A stretch of DNA of 64,000 bases from Streptomyces marispadix (GCF_022524345.1 NZ_JAKWJU010000002.1:1488001-1552000), one strand, 5' to 3'. Counted from the first letter of the stretch, positions 17,374 through 25,257 are shown. Program-made: numbers and translations. Notes: generated from the letters alone by a model not told the origin.

Positions 17374-17732
17374 GCGTCGTGAAGATCAATGTGCTGAACG
17401 TCCCCGCTGAGCAGCGGGAAACCCTCGAAAAGCGCTTCGCGTCCCGCGCGGGCGCCGTGGAAGGCTCGGACGGCTTCGAGTGGTTCGAGCTGCTGCGTCC
17501 CGTCGAGGGCACCGACGACTATCTGGTGTACACGCGGTGGCGTGACGAGGAGTCGTACCAGGCGTGGATGGAGGGCACGATGAAGTCCTCCCACCAGGGC
17601 TCGGACCGGCAGGGTACGGATCAACAGGGCTCGGGGCAGCAGGACACGGGCGACCGCCCCAAGCCTGTCTCCCGGAGCGCTGCCGTGTGGTCCTTCGAGG
17701 TGGTCCAGCAGGCGGCTCCGAAGGACGCTTAG
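17370..17732 (+). CDS. MhuD/IsdG-type haem-degrading monooxygenase (ABM fold)
   Basis: 120-residue dimeric alpha/beta-barrel monooxygenase. The three residues that define haem degradation in M. tuberculosis MhuD (Asn7, Trp66, His75) occur at the same positions here: N7 in VVKINVLNVP, W66 in ESYQAW, and H75 in MKSSHQ. The last 35 residues are Gln/Gly/Asp-rich and beyond the usual family end. The ATG at 17370 (MSVVKINV) was chosen, with AGGATGGGG upstream; it overlaps the stop of the S component, so it is translated with the B12 operon. The reaction would be oxygen-dependent opening of cytoplasmic haem with iron release. The triad match supports haem as substrate but does not prove it. Confidence 0.88.
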   Translation: MSVVKINVLNVPAEQRETLEKRFASRAGAVEGSDGFEWFELLRPVEGTDDYLVYTRWRDEESYQAWMEGTMKSSHQGSDRQGTDQQGSGQQDTGDRPKPVSRSAAVWSFEVVQQAAPKDA

Positions 17733-17782
17733 AGGGACTCGCCGCCGGCTCCGGCGTCCCTCCGGTCCGGATTCCGGCGAGC

Positions 17783-17799
17783 TTGAGCCCTGGGCTCAA
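17783..17799. repeat. 17-bp palindrome downstream of the haem monooxygenase
   Basis: TTGAGCCC and GGGCTCAA flank a single T. The loop is too short for a normal terminator, so it may be an operator or, as DNA, a cruciform. It is the only notable element in the roughly 300-bp gap 17733-18029. Confidence 0.4.
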
Positions 17800-18029
17800 C
17801 TTCCCGCGCGTACGGGCGTGTTGAGACGCGCATCGGTACGTCCCGTGCTCGGTGCCCCGTACGCCCGTACCGCCGTACGTCACGGCCGTAAGCCGCCGCG
17901 GTCCGATCGTCATGCCCGCGGCAACCTCGTGATGACCGGCGACGGCGTATGACACCCGAATGACGCCAACTGGCGGGCGATCAGGAACGCCTGACGCATC
18001 ACGGGTCGCCCGCGCGCGAACATCCGTGC

Positions 18030-18209
18030 ATGTCCGACATGAAAGCCCAATTGAAGGCGGCGCGAGAATGCCCGGAGTGCAGCGCATTGCTGGCGATGGT
18101 GGATAAGGCCGCCAGGGAGTACGACAGGAGCGCGGAGACCGATGCGCGGGTGAAGCTGCGCAGGCACGCGCGGGCGGAGCACGGGCGGGAGCTGCCGCTT
18201 CCCTGGTGA
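18030..18209 (+). CDS. Small hypothetical protein with CPEC motif
   Basis: A 59-codon reading frame begins MSDMKAQLKAARECPECSA and ends in LPW before a TGA. It has a single CxxC pair followed by a charged amphipathic helix (DKAAREYDRSAETDARVKLRRHARAEHG). The pattern could be a small zinc-binding or redox helical hairpin. Codon third positions are mixed in the first 20 codons and G/C-rich later. No strong ribosome site is visible. It lies alone between the haem monooxygenase and a HAD gene on the other strand. Function unknown; coding is plausible and not certain. Confidence 0.5.
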   Translation: MSDMKAQLKAARECPECSALLAMVDKAAREYDRSAETDARVKLRRHARAEHGRELPLPW

Positions 18210-18390
18210 GCGGCAGGTGACTTCCCGACCCGGTCTCCGGTCCCGGCCCCCCTCTCACCGGCCCTACGTCCCGTCCCCCGGTCCCGTCCGATGTCCGCTC
18301 CCGGTCGGCCTTCCCCTCGGACCGTCCGTGAAGTCCCGGGCGGCTCCGCGGAGTTCACGGCCGAACCGAGTCCGGCTCGCGCAGCCCGGA

Positions 18391-19056
18391 TCAGTCCTCG
18401 AAGTGCAGGCGGACCCCGCCGTCCGCGAGCGACTCGACCCTCACCCGGGTCAGGTCGAGCACATGGGCCGTCGGCCGGTGGGCCGCTGCCCGCGGGCCCA
18501 CGCCCACGACCCGCATGCCCGCGGCACGCGCCGCCGCGATGCCCGCGCCGGAGTCCTCGAAGGCCACACACTCCCCCGGGGGCAGGCCGAGTTCCGCCGC
18601 GCCCTTGAGGAAGCCCTCCGGGTCGGGCTTGCTCGCGCTGACGCGCTCGGCGGTGACGCACGCGTCCGGCATGCGTACGTCCGCCGCACGCATACGGGCG
18701 GTGGCCAGGCCGATGTCCGCGGAGGTCACCAGCGCGTGCGGGACCCGTACGAGCGCGTCCATGAACGCATGGGCGCCCGCGACCGGCACGATGCCGTCCA
18801 ACTCCCGTGTCTCACGCGCGAGAAGGTCCTCGTTCTCGGCGTGGTTGATCTCCTCCGGACGGTCCGGGAAGACGTCGGCCATCGTCAGATGACCCTGGCG
18901 GCCGTGTGCGATGCGCAGCACCTCGGACGGGTCGACGCCCTTGGAGACGGCCCACTCCGTCCATACGCGCTCGACGACGGCGTCGGAGTCGACCAGGGTG
19001 CCGTCCATGTCGAGCAGGAGTCCGCGGGCGGCCAGGGGCGGCTGTGATGTCGGCAT
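18391..19056 (-). CDS. HAD-superfamily phosphatase (subfamily IA)
   Basis: 221-residue haloacid dehalogenase-type hydrolase, probably a sugar-phosphate phosphatase or phosphoglucomutase-like enzyme. Motif I is LLLDMDGTLVDSD (nucleophile Asp in DMDGT, near residue 16), motif II is ALVTSAD, motif III Lys lies in SASKPDP, and motif IV is FEDSGAGIAAARAAGM. The helical cap between motifs I and II marks subfamily IA, as in beta-phosphoglucomutases and 2-deoxyglucose-6-phosphatases. The start at 19056 was chosen because GAGGGAG lies about 10 bases upstream and the family begins just before motif I; longer starts add a low-complexity tail. Monocistronic. Confidence 0.88.
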   Translation of the reverse strand: MPTSQPPLAARGLLLDMDGTLVDSDAVVERVWTEWAVSKGVDPSEVLRIAHGRQGHLTMADVFPDRPEEINHAENEDLLARETRELDGIVPVAGAHAFMDALVRVPHALVTSADIGLATARMRAADVRMPDACVTAERVSASKPDPEGFLKGAAELGLPPGECVAFEDSGAGIAAARAAGMRVVGVGPRAAAHRPTAHVLDLTRVRVESLADGGVRLHFED

Positions 19057-19325
19057 GACTGGCGGGCTCCCTCGCGTACGGAGACAGAACCGGAGCTGGA
19101 ACCAAGGTGGTCCCGCCCGCCGGTCAGGGGACCCGCGGGCCAGGCAGCCTGGCGCAGGGGGAACGGGCGGAACCACTTTGTTTCATCACGATACAAAGAG
19201 AACCGGGGTGACGCCACCCGTGCCCGCGGGCCTTGTACGCAGGACGGCACGGAACCACCGTCCGGGGAGCTGACCCAGCCCCTGCGCTCCGCCGCCTGGC
19301 CGACCGGCCGACCGGCCGCCGCTGC

Positions 19326-20336
19326 TCAGCCGGAGGTCTGGGACTCCAGGGCCCGCCGCGTGTTCGGCCCGTACTCGCCGAATTCGTCACCGCGCACGTC
19401 GTTCCACGACTGGAACCGGGCGACCGCCTGCTGCACGTCCCGCGAATAGACGCCGTCCTCGGGTGCGTCCTCGTCCAGCGCACCGGCCTGCTTGAGGCGG
19501 CGCTGCAATTCGGTGACCTCCGGCCCCCGGTCGCCGGGCCGCAGCGTCTCCCCGCCCGGCTGCGTCGACTCCTGCGGAGGCCGCGGACGGTCACGGTCAC
19601 CGTCGTGGTCGCCCCAGCCGCCGCCGTGGCCACGGCCGCGCCCGTCCGGCTCCGAGGGCGTACCGGGCGTCGAGGAGGAAGGAACGGGAGCGGGCGCGGA
19701 GCCGCGTCCGGTGTGCTCGCCGCCGTTGCGGTCGGCGCGGGCACTTGCCGAGTCCTTACGTGAAGTCTGCTCGCCGGAGGGCTTCTTGGAGCGCTTCTCC
19801 GTACGGGACGGGTCCTCGGTCGGGCCGCCGCTGATGTCGGGCAGCGCGGTGTCGTCCGTGCTGAGGCTGCGGTCGTCGCCGCTGCCGCCGTCGTCCGAGA
19901 GGGCCTGGGTCGTCAGCAGCCCCGCGCCCAGCGCCGCAACGACTCCGGCCGCGGCGAACGCGGCCTTCGCGGGCACGCGCCGCCTGCGGCGGGCACGGCC
20001 GCGTCCGTGCGGGGTGACATCCGGAGCGACATCGGGGCCGCCCTCCTGGTTCCAGGCGCCGAAGGCCGCGGGCGCCTGCTGTCCGGAGGGCTCCAACTGG
20101 CCTTCGTATGCGCTGAATACGGGAAGTTCGGCGGTCTCTCCCTGACCGCAGCGCGCGAACGGTTCGAGGTCGGGCGTCTGCGATCCCTCGTCCTCGGGCT
20201 CCGGCAGATCGACGTAGGGACGTATGTGCATCGGGTCCACGTGCTCGGCCGTGAACGGGCCCACGCAGCCACAGAACTTCCCCCCGCCGGTCCCCAACTC
20301 CGCACCGCACTCAGGGCAGCATCTATGCGCCGTCAT
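19326..20336 (-). CDS. Membrane-anchored peptidoglycan-binding protein with zinc-ribbon-like N terminus
   Basis: 336-residue protein with four parts. Residues 1-25 hold CCPECGAE...CGC, a zinc-ribbon-like cluster. Residues 26-110 are variable, cytoplasmic and end in a basic patch (RGRARRRRR). One membrane helix at about 118-135 follows. An acidic, Ser/Thr/Pro-rich stalk (140-255) leads to a C-terminal PG_binding_1 domain: LRPGDRGPEVTELQRRLKQAGAL...DGVYSRDVQQAVARFQ. The topology (Cys cluster inside, wall-binding domain outside) suggests a wall sensor or tether. The ATG at 20336 has GGGGAGGGG upstream. It stands alone; no target gene is obvious. Confidence 0.85.
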   Translation of the reverse strand: MTAHRCCPECGAELGTGGGKFCGCVGPFTAEHVDPMHIRPYVDLPEPEDEGSQTPDLEPFARCGQGETAELPVFSAYEGQLEPSGQQAPAAFGAWNQEGGPDVAPDVTPHGRGRARRRRRVPAKAAFAAAGVVAALGAGLLTTQALSDDGGSGDDRSLSTDDTALPDISGGPTEDPSRTEKRSKKPSGEQTSRKDSASARADRNGGEHTGRGSAPAPVPSSSTPGTPSEPDGRGRGHGGGWGDHDGDRDRPRPPQESTQPGGETLRPGDRGPEVTELQRRLKQAGALDEDAPEDGVYSRDVQQAVARFQSWNDVRGDEFGEYGPNTRRALESQTSG

Positions 20337-20507
20337 CCCGGCCCCTCCCCTGGGTCTTGCCGCCGCGCCCAATACGCACCGACGCCACCCGAATCGCCAG
20401 TGACTGTCCAGTCGTGCACCTTACGTGGCGCCTGGGCGAGAGGTCGACCGCAGTCCGAAATGAGGCGCGAAGGGTGACGAGAGTCATTCCGACGCACCCT
20501 GCCCCAT

Positions 20508-20548
20508 GGGCCTTCCCGGCGATATGACGCAACTCACCGGGAAGGCCC
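20508..20548. terminator. 12-bp-stem hairpin
   Basis: GGGCCTTCCCGG (20508-20519) and CCGGGAAGGCCC (20537-20548) pair perfectly around a 17-base loop. It lies 150 bp beyond the end of the lipoprotein gene on the minus strand and upstream of the peptidoglycan-binding protein gene, so it probably separates the two. Confidence 0.6.
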
Positions 20549-20695
20549 ACGAGTAGAGAGCGGCGAGAGAACCGCAGGTGGCGGCGGAATGCGTAACTTC
20601 CCTACGGCAGAGGCAGTTCGCGAGCCCCTTCCCCGAACACTCCCTGAACTGCTTTGCACGACTGCCTGTGGGACTTTCCGCCGGAGCCTCCTCGG

Positions 20696-21811
20696 TCACT
20701 CGGCGCGCGGGACCCGCCAGGTGACCGTCTTCGCCGCGGAACCCTCGCCGGTGAAGACGAGCGACACGGGGGAATCGGTTCTGGGAAGCATGAAGACGGA
20801 GCATTCGGTCACCGACGCCTTGGGTTTCACCAGGCCGTCGGGCTTCGCGTCCGGGCACTGGGCGACGCCCTCGCCGCTGAAGTCGATGAGATTCAGCCGT
20901 CGTGCCGCACGTCCGCTGACCGCCCGCAGTTCCGTCTTCTGGTTCATCTGCGGCAGCAGTTCATGCGAACCCGCATTGCGGTACCGGACGGTGACGTAGT
21001 AGGGCACCTGACCCTTCTCGTCCGAACTCAGCTTGAAACGGCTGAGATCGGCCACCTTTCCGCGTCGAATGCTCTGCGCCGCGGCCTCCACCCTCACATT
21101 GCGCTGCTTGGCGTCCTGCACGGCCGAACGGGCGGACTTCTTCAACGGCAGCATTTCCGCGGGGAGTTCGTCCTTCCCCGTGCCACTGGCGCTGCTGCCC
21201 GCCTTCCAGATCACCGGATCGTTCTCGTCGCCGTCGGCGTCGCGCCCGATGTGGGAGACGGCGGCGGGAGACAGATCCGGGGACATCATGAAGATCTGGC
21301 ACACGGTCGCCGTGCCTCCCGGCTTCAGCGACTGCGGGGCGCCCTTTGAACATGCCTTCGGCAGACCCGAGTTCTGCGAAAGCGCCGAGGAGAAGACGGA
21401 TATCGGCTTTCCGGGCTGCCCGTCGGCCGAGGCGATCAGGAAGTCGCGTTCGGGCGCGGGCCGTTCAAGTTTCGTCTTGCCCTTATTCGTGTAGGAGACG
21501 GTGAGGTAGTACGGCACCAGCCCCTTCAACTTCGGGTCCAGCCGTACGTTCTCCAGGTCCGCGACCGAACCGCGCGCCAATTCGCTGGGGGCGGCCAGCA
21601 GTTCGTGCGACTGATGCTGAAGGTCGGTCCAGACGACCGAGCGTTTGGCGCTCTCCACCGGCACGGGACGCGCGGGAGCCCCCTGCTTCTGGTCCTTCTG
21701 GCCCCCCGTGTCCCCGCCGGCCGCGGCGTCTCCGCCGGCGCCGCACGCCGCCGCGCTCAGCGCCAGTACGAGCACGCCCGCCGCTCTGCCTACACGTCCG
21801 TCAACACGCAC
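20696..21811 (-). CDS. Lipoprotein with two copies of one domain
   Basis: 371-residue secreted lipoprotein. The lipobox LSAAACGAG puts the lipidated Cys at about residue 23. The mature part is an internal duplication. Repeat 1 (about 60-200) has ARGSVADLENVRLDPKLKGLVPYYLTVSYTNKG, and repeat 2 (about 225-368) has RRGKVADLSRFKLSSDEKGQVPYYVTVRYRNAG. Each is followed by a Cys-bearing strand (GTATVCQIF and SVTECSVFM), the look of an Ig-like DUF4352-type beta sandwich. The GTG start follows GGGGGAAA by about 4 bases. No enzymatic residue pattern is seen; binding or shielding at the outer surface is the best guess. Monocistronic. Confidence 0.82.
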   Translation of the reverse strand: MRVDGRVGRAAGVLVLALSAAACGAGGDAAAGGDTGGQKDQKQGAPARPVPVESAKRSVVWTDLQHQSHELLAAPSELARGSVADLENVRLDPKLKGLVPYYLTVSYTNKGKTKLERPAPERDFLIASADGQPGKPISVFSSALSQNSGLPKACSKGAPQSLKPGGTATVCQIFMMSPDLSPAAVSHIGRDADGDENDPVIWKAGSSASGTGKDELPAEMLPLKKSARSAVQDAKQRNVRVEAAAQSIRRGKVADLSRFKLSSDEKGQVPYYVTVRYRNAGSHELLPQMNQKTELRAVSGRAARRLNLIDFSGEGVAQCPDAKPDGLVKPKASVTECSVFMLPRTDSPVSLVFTGEGSAAKTVTWRVPRAE

Positions 21812-22133
21812 AGGTTTCCCCCGTTGCCGATTTGTGGTTTTCCGAAGTTCCCCGCCTCCGCCCCGTCCTGCCTCGACGCGGGCGCTCGCGGAAGGGACTC
21901 AGAGTAGAGCACCGCTGCGTACGAGTGACGGCGAGCGGCCGAAGTGCCCGCGCACGCGAACCCGTTGATGCGCAGGCAACGCGGCTGCGCAGGCAATGCC
22001 GCTACGTGTATGCGCCTACGTATATGCGCCGGAGTACGCGGTCACGCGGGCGCGCGAGATGCGCGACGTCCGGCGGGCCCGGGGACCTTCAGGCGGGCGC
22101 CTGCCGCCCTCAGCCGGTGACCGTCCGCCGACC
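21812..22133. other. Intergenic region with short tandem repeats
   Basis: This 322-bp gap lies upstream of the lipoprotein gene and downstream of the TMEM165 gene. TGCGCAGGCAA occurs at 21969-21979 and 21986-21996, and CTACGTRTATGCGC is tandemly duplicated at 22002-22015 and 22016-22029. No gene is supported; the lipoprotein promoter should lie here but no clear hexamers are seen. Confidence 0.35.
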
Positions 22134-22733
22134 TCAGCCAGTGGCCGCCTCGTACAGGCTGAACGCCGCGAGACCGATCATGAGCAGCGCCGCGACCCTC
22201 GTGATCAGCCGCAGCGGCACGAAGCGCATCAGCGTACGCCCGCCCAGGATTCCGATGGCCGCCACCGCCCACAGCGCGAGCACCGCCCCCAGGCCGACCG
22301 AGACGGGATCGTCGTAGCGGGCCGCGAGATTGGCGGTCATGATCTGCGTCAGATCGCCGAACTCGGCCACCAGGATGAGCGTGAACCCGCTCCCGGCCGC
22401 CTTCCAGAACGAGGGGCCGGCCGGGGCACCCGCCTGTCCCTCGCTCTTCCCTTCGCCCTCCGCCTCGTCCTTCTTCAGCAGCAACACCGCGGCACCGCCG
22501 AGGAAGAGCAGACCCACCACGGCCTGTACGACGCGGTGCGGCAGCAGCGTCAGCACGCTTCCGGCAGCGACGGCGAGTACGACATGCAGAAGGAAGGCGG
22601 CGGCGACCCCCGCGAAGACATGCGGGGCGCGGTAGCGGGTGCCCAGCATCAGGCCCGCCAGGGCCGTCTTGTCGGGGAGTTCGGCGAGGAAGACGACGCC
22701 GAAGACGACGGCTGCGACGGAGAGGCTGATCAC
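22134..22733 (-). CDS. TMEM165/GDT1 (UPF0016) family manganese/calcium transporter
   Basis: 199-residue integral membrane protein that exports or exchanges Mn2+/Ca2+. The family's two signature motifs are in antiparallel halves: AELPDKTALAG (about 18-28) and AEFGDLTQI (about 118-126), whose Glu/Asp form the ion site. Six hydrophobic segments are present with a Lys/Glu/Gly-rich cytoplasmic loop between the halves. The GTG at 22733 was chosen: it gives the short N terminus MISLSVAAVV and has CGGAGG 9 bases upstream. The mRNA leader carries a yybP-ykoY manganese riboswitch, so expression should rise with manganese, which supports Mn2+ export as the job. The FetB-type exporter gene lies directly upstream. 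Confidence 0.92.
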   Translation of the reverse strand: MISLSVAAVVFGVVFLAELPDKTALAGLMLGTRYRAPHVFAGVAAAFLLHVVLAVAAGSVLTLLPHRVVQAVVGLLFLGGAAVLLLKKDEAEGEGKSEGQAGAPAGPSFWKAAGSGFTLILVAEFGDLTQIMTANLAARYDDPVSVGLGAVLALWAVAAIGILGGRTLMRFVPLRLITRVAALLMIGLAAFSLYEAATG

Positions 22734-22757
22734 TGGCGGGTACCTCCGGGAAGGGCC

Positions 22758-22791
22758 GCCGTGCCTGGCGCGGAGCACGCTTCGGCACGGC
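22758..22791 (-). promoter_or_regulatory. Hairpin next to the TMEM165 ribosome site (possible riboswitch expression platform)
   Basis: GCCGTGCC and GGCACGGC form an 8-bp stem with an 18-base loop, ending about 12 bases before the GGAGG ribosome site of the TMEM165 gene. It could serve as the switching stem of the manganese riboswitch. Inferred from position only. Confidence 0.4.
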
Positions 22792-22871
22792 AGCGCCGTA
22801 CATGACGCGACGCGAGACGGGCGTGATCCACACGATGCACACGGCGTACGCGACGTTCATGACGGACGACG

Positions 22872-23098
22872 GACACTGCTGGCCGAAGGTCTCGCTGGCG
22901 CCAAGGCCCTTGGACGGGCGCCGCCGCACACGGCCTCGTCGTACTGCTCGTACGGCCTGTGCGTGCCGGCGTGTCCGGGACGCGGCGCTCCGGGCGCCGG
23001 GGCGGACCGTAAGACCCGTGGCCCGCCCCGGTGAGCGGCGGCGGCCACAGGCCGGGCCCGCCCGGTATGTCGACGGTCCGGCGAAGAGCTACTCCCCT
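22872..23098 (-). ncRNA. yybP-ykoY manganese riboswitch
   Basis: The minus-strand leader begins with AAGGGGAGTAGCT (from 23098 down), the exact 5' consensus of the yybP-ykoY element. An internal GCTCACCGG follows, and the distal loop GCGAGACCTTCGGCC lies at 22881-22895. These two conserved loops form the Mn2+ site in known members. The peripheral arm between them is longer and more GC-rich than in E. coli. The TAG of the GGGGAGTAG box is also the stop codon of fetB. The switch should turn on the TMEM165-type exporter when manganese is high. Boundaries are approximate. Confidence 0.85.
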
Positions 23099-23970
23099 TC
23101 TGCAGTGCGCAAGGCTAGACGATGCATCCGGTCGCACGCGATCAGCTCCAGCACGACCGCCACCGCCACCACCTGCACCAGCAGCAGCGCTACGAGGACG
23201 AACAGCTGCACGGCGGCGGCCGTCACCGGCGAGGCACCGCCCAGCAGCATGCCCACGAAGGCGCCGGGAAGCGTGACGAGTCCCACGGTGCGGGTCTGGT
23301 CGAGGCCCGGGAGCAGCGCACCGGCCGCGGCTGGGCGCGCTATCTCCAGGCGGGCCTCGCGCAGCGGGAAGCCGAGCGCGAGCGCCGCCTCCACCTCGCC
23401 CCTGCGGGTCTCCAGCTCCTCCAGCGCGCGTCGCCCGGCGAGCACGGTCGCGGTGAGGGCGCCTCCCGTGAGGATTCCCGCGACGGGGATCAGCGCGATT
23501 CCGCGCAGCGGCACGAGGCCGGTGAGCAGCAGCACCGCGAGTACGGGCAGTACGCCGGCCGCGATCGGGACCGCCGCCCAGCGCCAGGTGGTGTTGTCCG
23601 TGATGCGGCGCCCGGCGGTACGTATGGCGACCGCGAGCATCAGCCCTACGAACCCCAGCAACGACGGTACGGCGCCCACGACCCAGCCGATCACCGCGGA
23701 GACGGCGGCGAGTTGGACGGCGGCGCGCAGGCCCGCGGTGAGGAGGGCGCGTGCGTAGGGGCGGCCGTCGTCGTGGTCGAGCCGCGCGAGGGCCGCGACG
23801 CCGACGGCGGCCAGCAGCAGGACGGCCAGGACCACGCCGAGGGTGCGGTCGAGGGGGAGCAGGGCCTGGGCCTGGGCGTGGGCGTCGGCGTCGGCCGGGG
23901 CGTGGGCGTGGGCATGGGCCTGAGTCGAGGCTTGGCCCCGAGTTGAGGCTTGGGCTGGGGCGTACAGCAT
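23089..23970 (-). CDS. fetB: FetB-type (UPF0014) metal-export ABC permease with His-rich N terminus
   Basis: 293-residue membrane protein of the FetB/YbbM family, the permease half of iron-export ABC transporters. About seven hydrophobic segments are present, and the family core PLRGIALIPVAGILTGGALTATVLAGRRALEELETRRGEVEAALALG is clear, along with GLVTLPGAFVGMLLGG near the C terminus. Residues 8-36 are an unusual Ala/His/Asp-rich tail (AHAHAHAPADADAHAQ) that could bind metal. No FetA ATPase gene is adjacent. The ATG at 23970 was chosen because upstream codons are Arg/Pro-rich noise. Its TAG stop is part of the manganese riboswitch, so the two metal-transport genes probably share a transcript. 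Confidence 0.85.
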   Translation of the reverse strand: MLYAPAQASTRGQASTQAHAHAHAPADADAHAQAQALLPLDRTLGVVLAVLLLAAVGVAALARLDHDDGRPYARALLTAGLRAAVQLAAVSAVIGWVVGAVPSLLGFVGLMLAVAIRTAGRRITDNTTWRWAAVPIAAGVLPVLAVLLLTGLVPLRGIALIPVAGILTGGALTATVLAGRRALEELETRRGEVEAALALGFPLREARLEIARPAAAGALLPGLDQTRTVGLVTLPGAFVGMLLGGASPVTAAAVQLFVLVALLLVQVVAVAVVLELIACDRMHRLALRTAEGE

Positions 23971-24582
23971 GAGCAGGACCCCCTGCGGGCGGCTCCGGAC
24001 GGTGTGGGCGGGTGGTGGCCGGGAGGGACAGGACGGTTGGGACAGGGCAGTTGAGACAGGGCAGTTGAGACAGGACGGCTGGCGATCGGGGCGGAGGTCG
24101 GCGGCGGAGGTCGAGGGTGCGCGTGCGCGCCCCGCGTGACTGGGGGGACCAGGGCGGCTGCATGGGACTTCGACGGTGTGCACCGGGACGGGGTGCCGTG
24201 CTCGGCGTGGGATGCCACGGTCGTGGCGCTTTGCACGAGGATCGGACACATAAGCGGGATATGCCGCAAGTGGACGGGATGTGGCGGTAGTTGGGTACCG
24301 GAGGGCGACAGCGGGAAGAACACCCGAAGACGTGCGGACGGAGGCAGAGGCAGTCGAGACGAGTGGCGGCAGCGAAGGGAGGCGACGGGCAGCACCCGGA
24401 ATCGCTCCGGACGCGGGCGTGAAGACCACGGTCAGCGGTGAGTTGTGACCGGGGCCTTGATGTGACGTGAACACGTCGTCACGCTGTTACCTGACGCCTG
24501 CCTCCCGGCAACGTGTCATCGGCACCATCAGTTAACACGAGGCGCACGTCTCGCAATATCCCCCCACAACGAGGGAGTTCGT
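23971..24582. other. 612-bp divergent intergenic region
   Basis: The region separates fetB (-) from the HNH nuclease gene (+). It holds the 14-bp tandem repeat at 24027-24082 and a near-palindromic stretch around 24465-24485 (GACGTGAACACGTCGTC). Reading frames crossing it have poor codon structure and no ribosome sites. Promoters for both flanking genes must lie here, but none is convincing by eye. Confidence 0.4.
24027..24082. repeat. Four tandem 14-bp repeats upstream of fetB
   Basis: Units are GACAGGACGGTTGG, GACAGGGCAGTTGA (twice) and GACAGGACGGCTGG, directly abutting. The two central units are identical and the outer two differ from each other at one base. They begin 57 bp upstream of the fetB start. 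They could be stacked regulator-binding sites for a metal-responsive repressor; the sequence does not match a Fur, DtxR or MntR box that can be recognised by eye. Confidence 0.6.
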
Positions 24583-25257
24583 ATGCAGAAGCGCATACGC
24601 ACGAAGCTCTACGCGCGTCGACGCAAGTCGGTCATTATTACCGCAATCGCCGCTCCTTGCGCGGGCCTGCTGCTGTTCACCACCGGCATCTCCCCCGCAC
24701 AGGCCGAACCCCCGGCCCCGCCGAGCGCGTCCGAGGCTAAGACCATGCTCGACGGGCTGAACGAGCAGGCCGAGGGCTCCATGGACGGCTACGACCGCGA
24801 GAAGTTCCCGCACTGGAGCGACCAGGGCGACGGGTGCGACACCCGCGAGGCCGTGCTCAAGCGGGACGGCGAAGGCGTGGAGACGGGCAGCGACTGCTAC
24901 CCGACGAGCGGGACTTGGACCAGCCCCTACGACGGAGGGAAGTGGACCGACCCCTCCGATGTCGACATCGACCACATGGTGCCGCTCGCCGAGGCATGGA
25001 CCTCCGGCGCCAGCGACTGGACCCAGGACAAGCGCGAGCAACTCGCCAACGACCTGAAGATCTCGCAACTGCTCGCCGTCACCGACAACGTGAACCAGTC
25101 GAAGAGCGACCAGGACCCCGCCGAGTGGATGCCGCCCAACGAGGACTTCCACTGCACCTACGCCCGCATGTGGGTCTGGGTGAAGGACACCTACGACATG
25201 ACCGCGGACTCGGCCGAGAAGAGCGCCCTGAGCGAAGCCCTCGGCACCTGCTCGTAG
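24583..25257 (+). CDS. Secreted HNH endonuclease (DUF1524/GmrSD C-terminal-like)
   Basis: 224-residue exported nuclease. The signal peptide (RRRKSVIITAIAAPCAGLLLF..., cleavage near AQA-E at about 41) is followed by a beta-beta-alpha-metal domain. The HNH hallmark DVDIDHMVPLAEAW has H131 as the general base, and the distal N...SKSDQDPAEWMPPN block supplies the Asn and metal-site residues. Cys85 and Cys105, and a C-terminal pair, may form disulfides, consistent with an extracellular enzyme. It probably degrades environmental DNA/RNA for nutrients; toxin or defence roles are not indicated because no immunity gene or delivery domain is adjacent. The ATG follows GAGGGAG by 6 bases. Confidence 0.9.
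   Translation: MQKRIRTKLYARRRKSVIITAIAAPCAGLLLFTTGISPAQAEPPAPPSASEAKTMLDGLNEQAEGSMDGYDREKFPHWSDQGDGCDTREAVLKRDGEGVETGSDCYPTSGTWTSPYDGGKWTDPSDVDIDHMVPLAEAWTSGASDWTQDKREQLANDLKISQLLAVTDNVNQSKSDQDPAEWMPPNEDFHCTYARMWVWVKDTYDMTADSAEKSALSEALGTCS

Noticed and set aside
18241-18390. A plus-strand continuation of the small CPEC gene or a second small gene
   Set aside because: A TGA ends the frame at 18209, and the following sequence lacks a start with a ribosome site.
19095-19150. A T-box-like element (GGTGGTCCCGCC)
   Set aside because: It differs from the T-box core at two key positions, has no Stem I, and no plus-strand gene follows.
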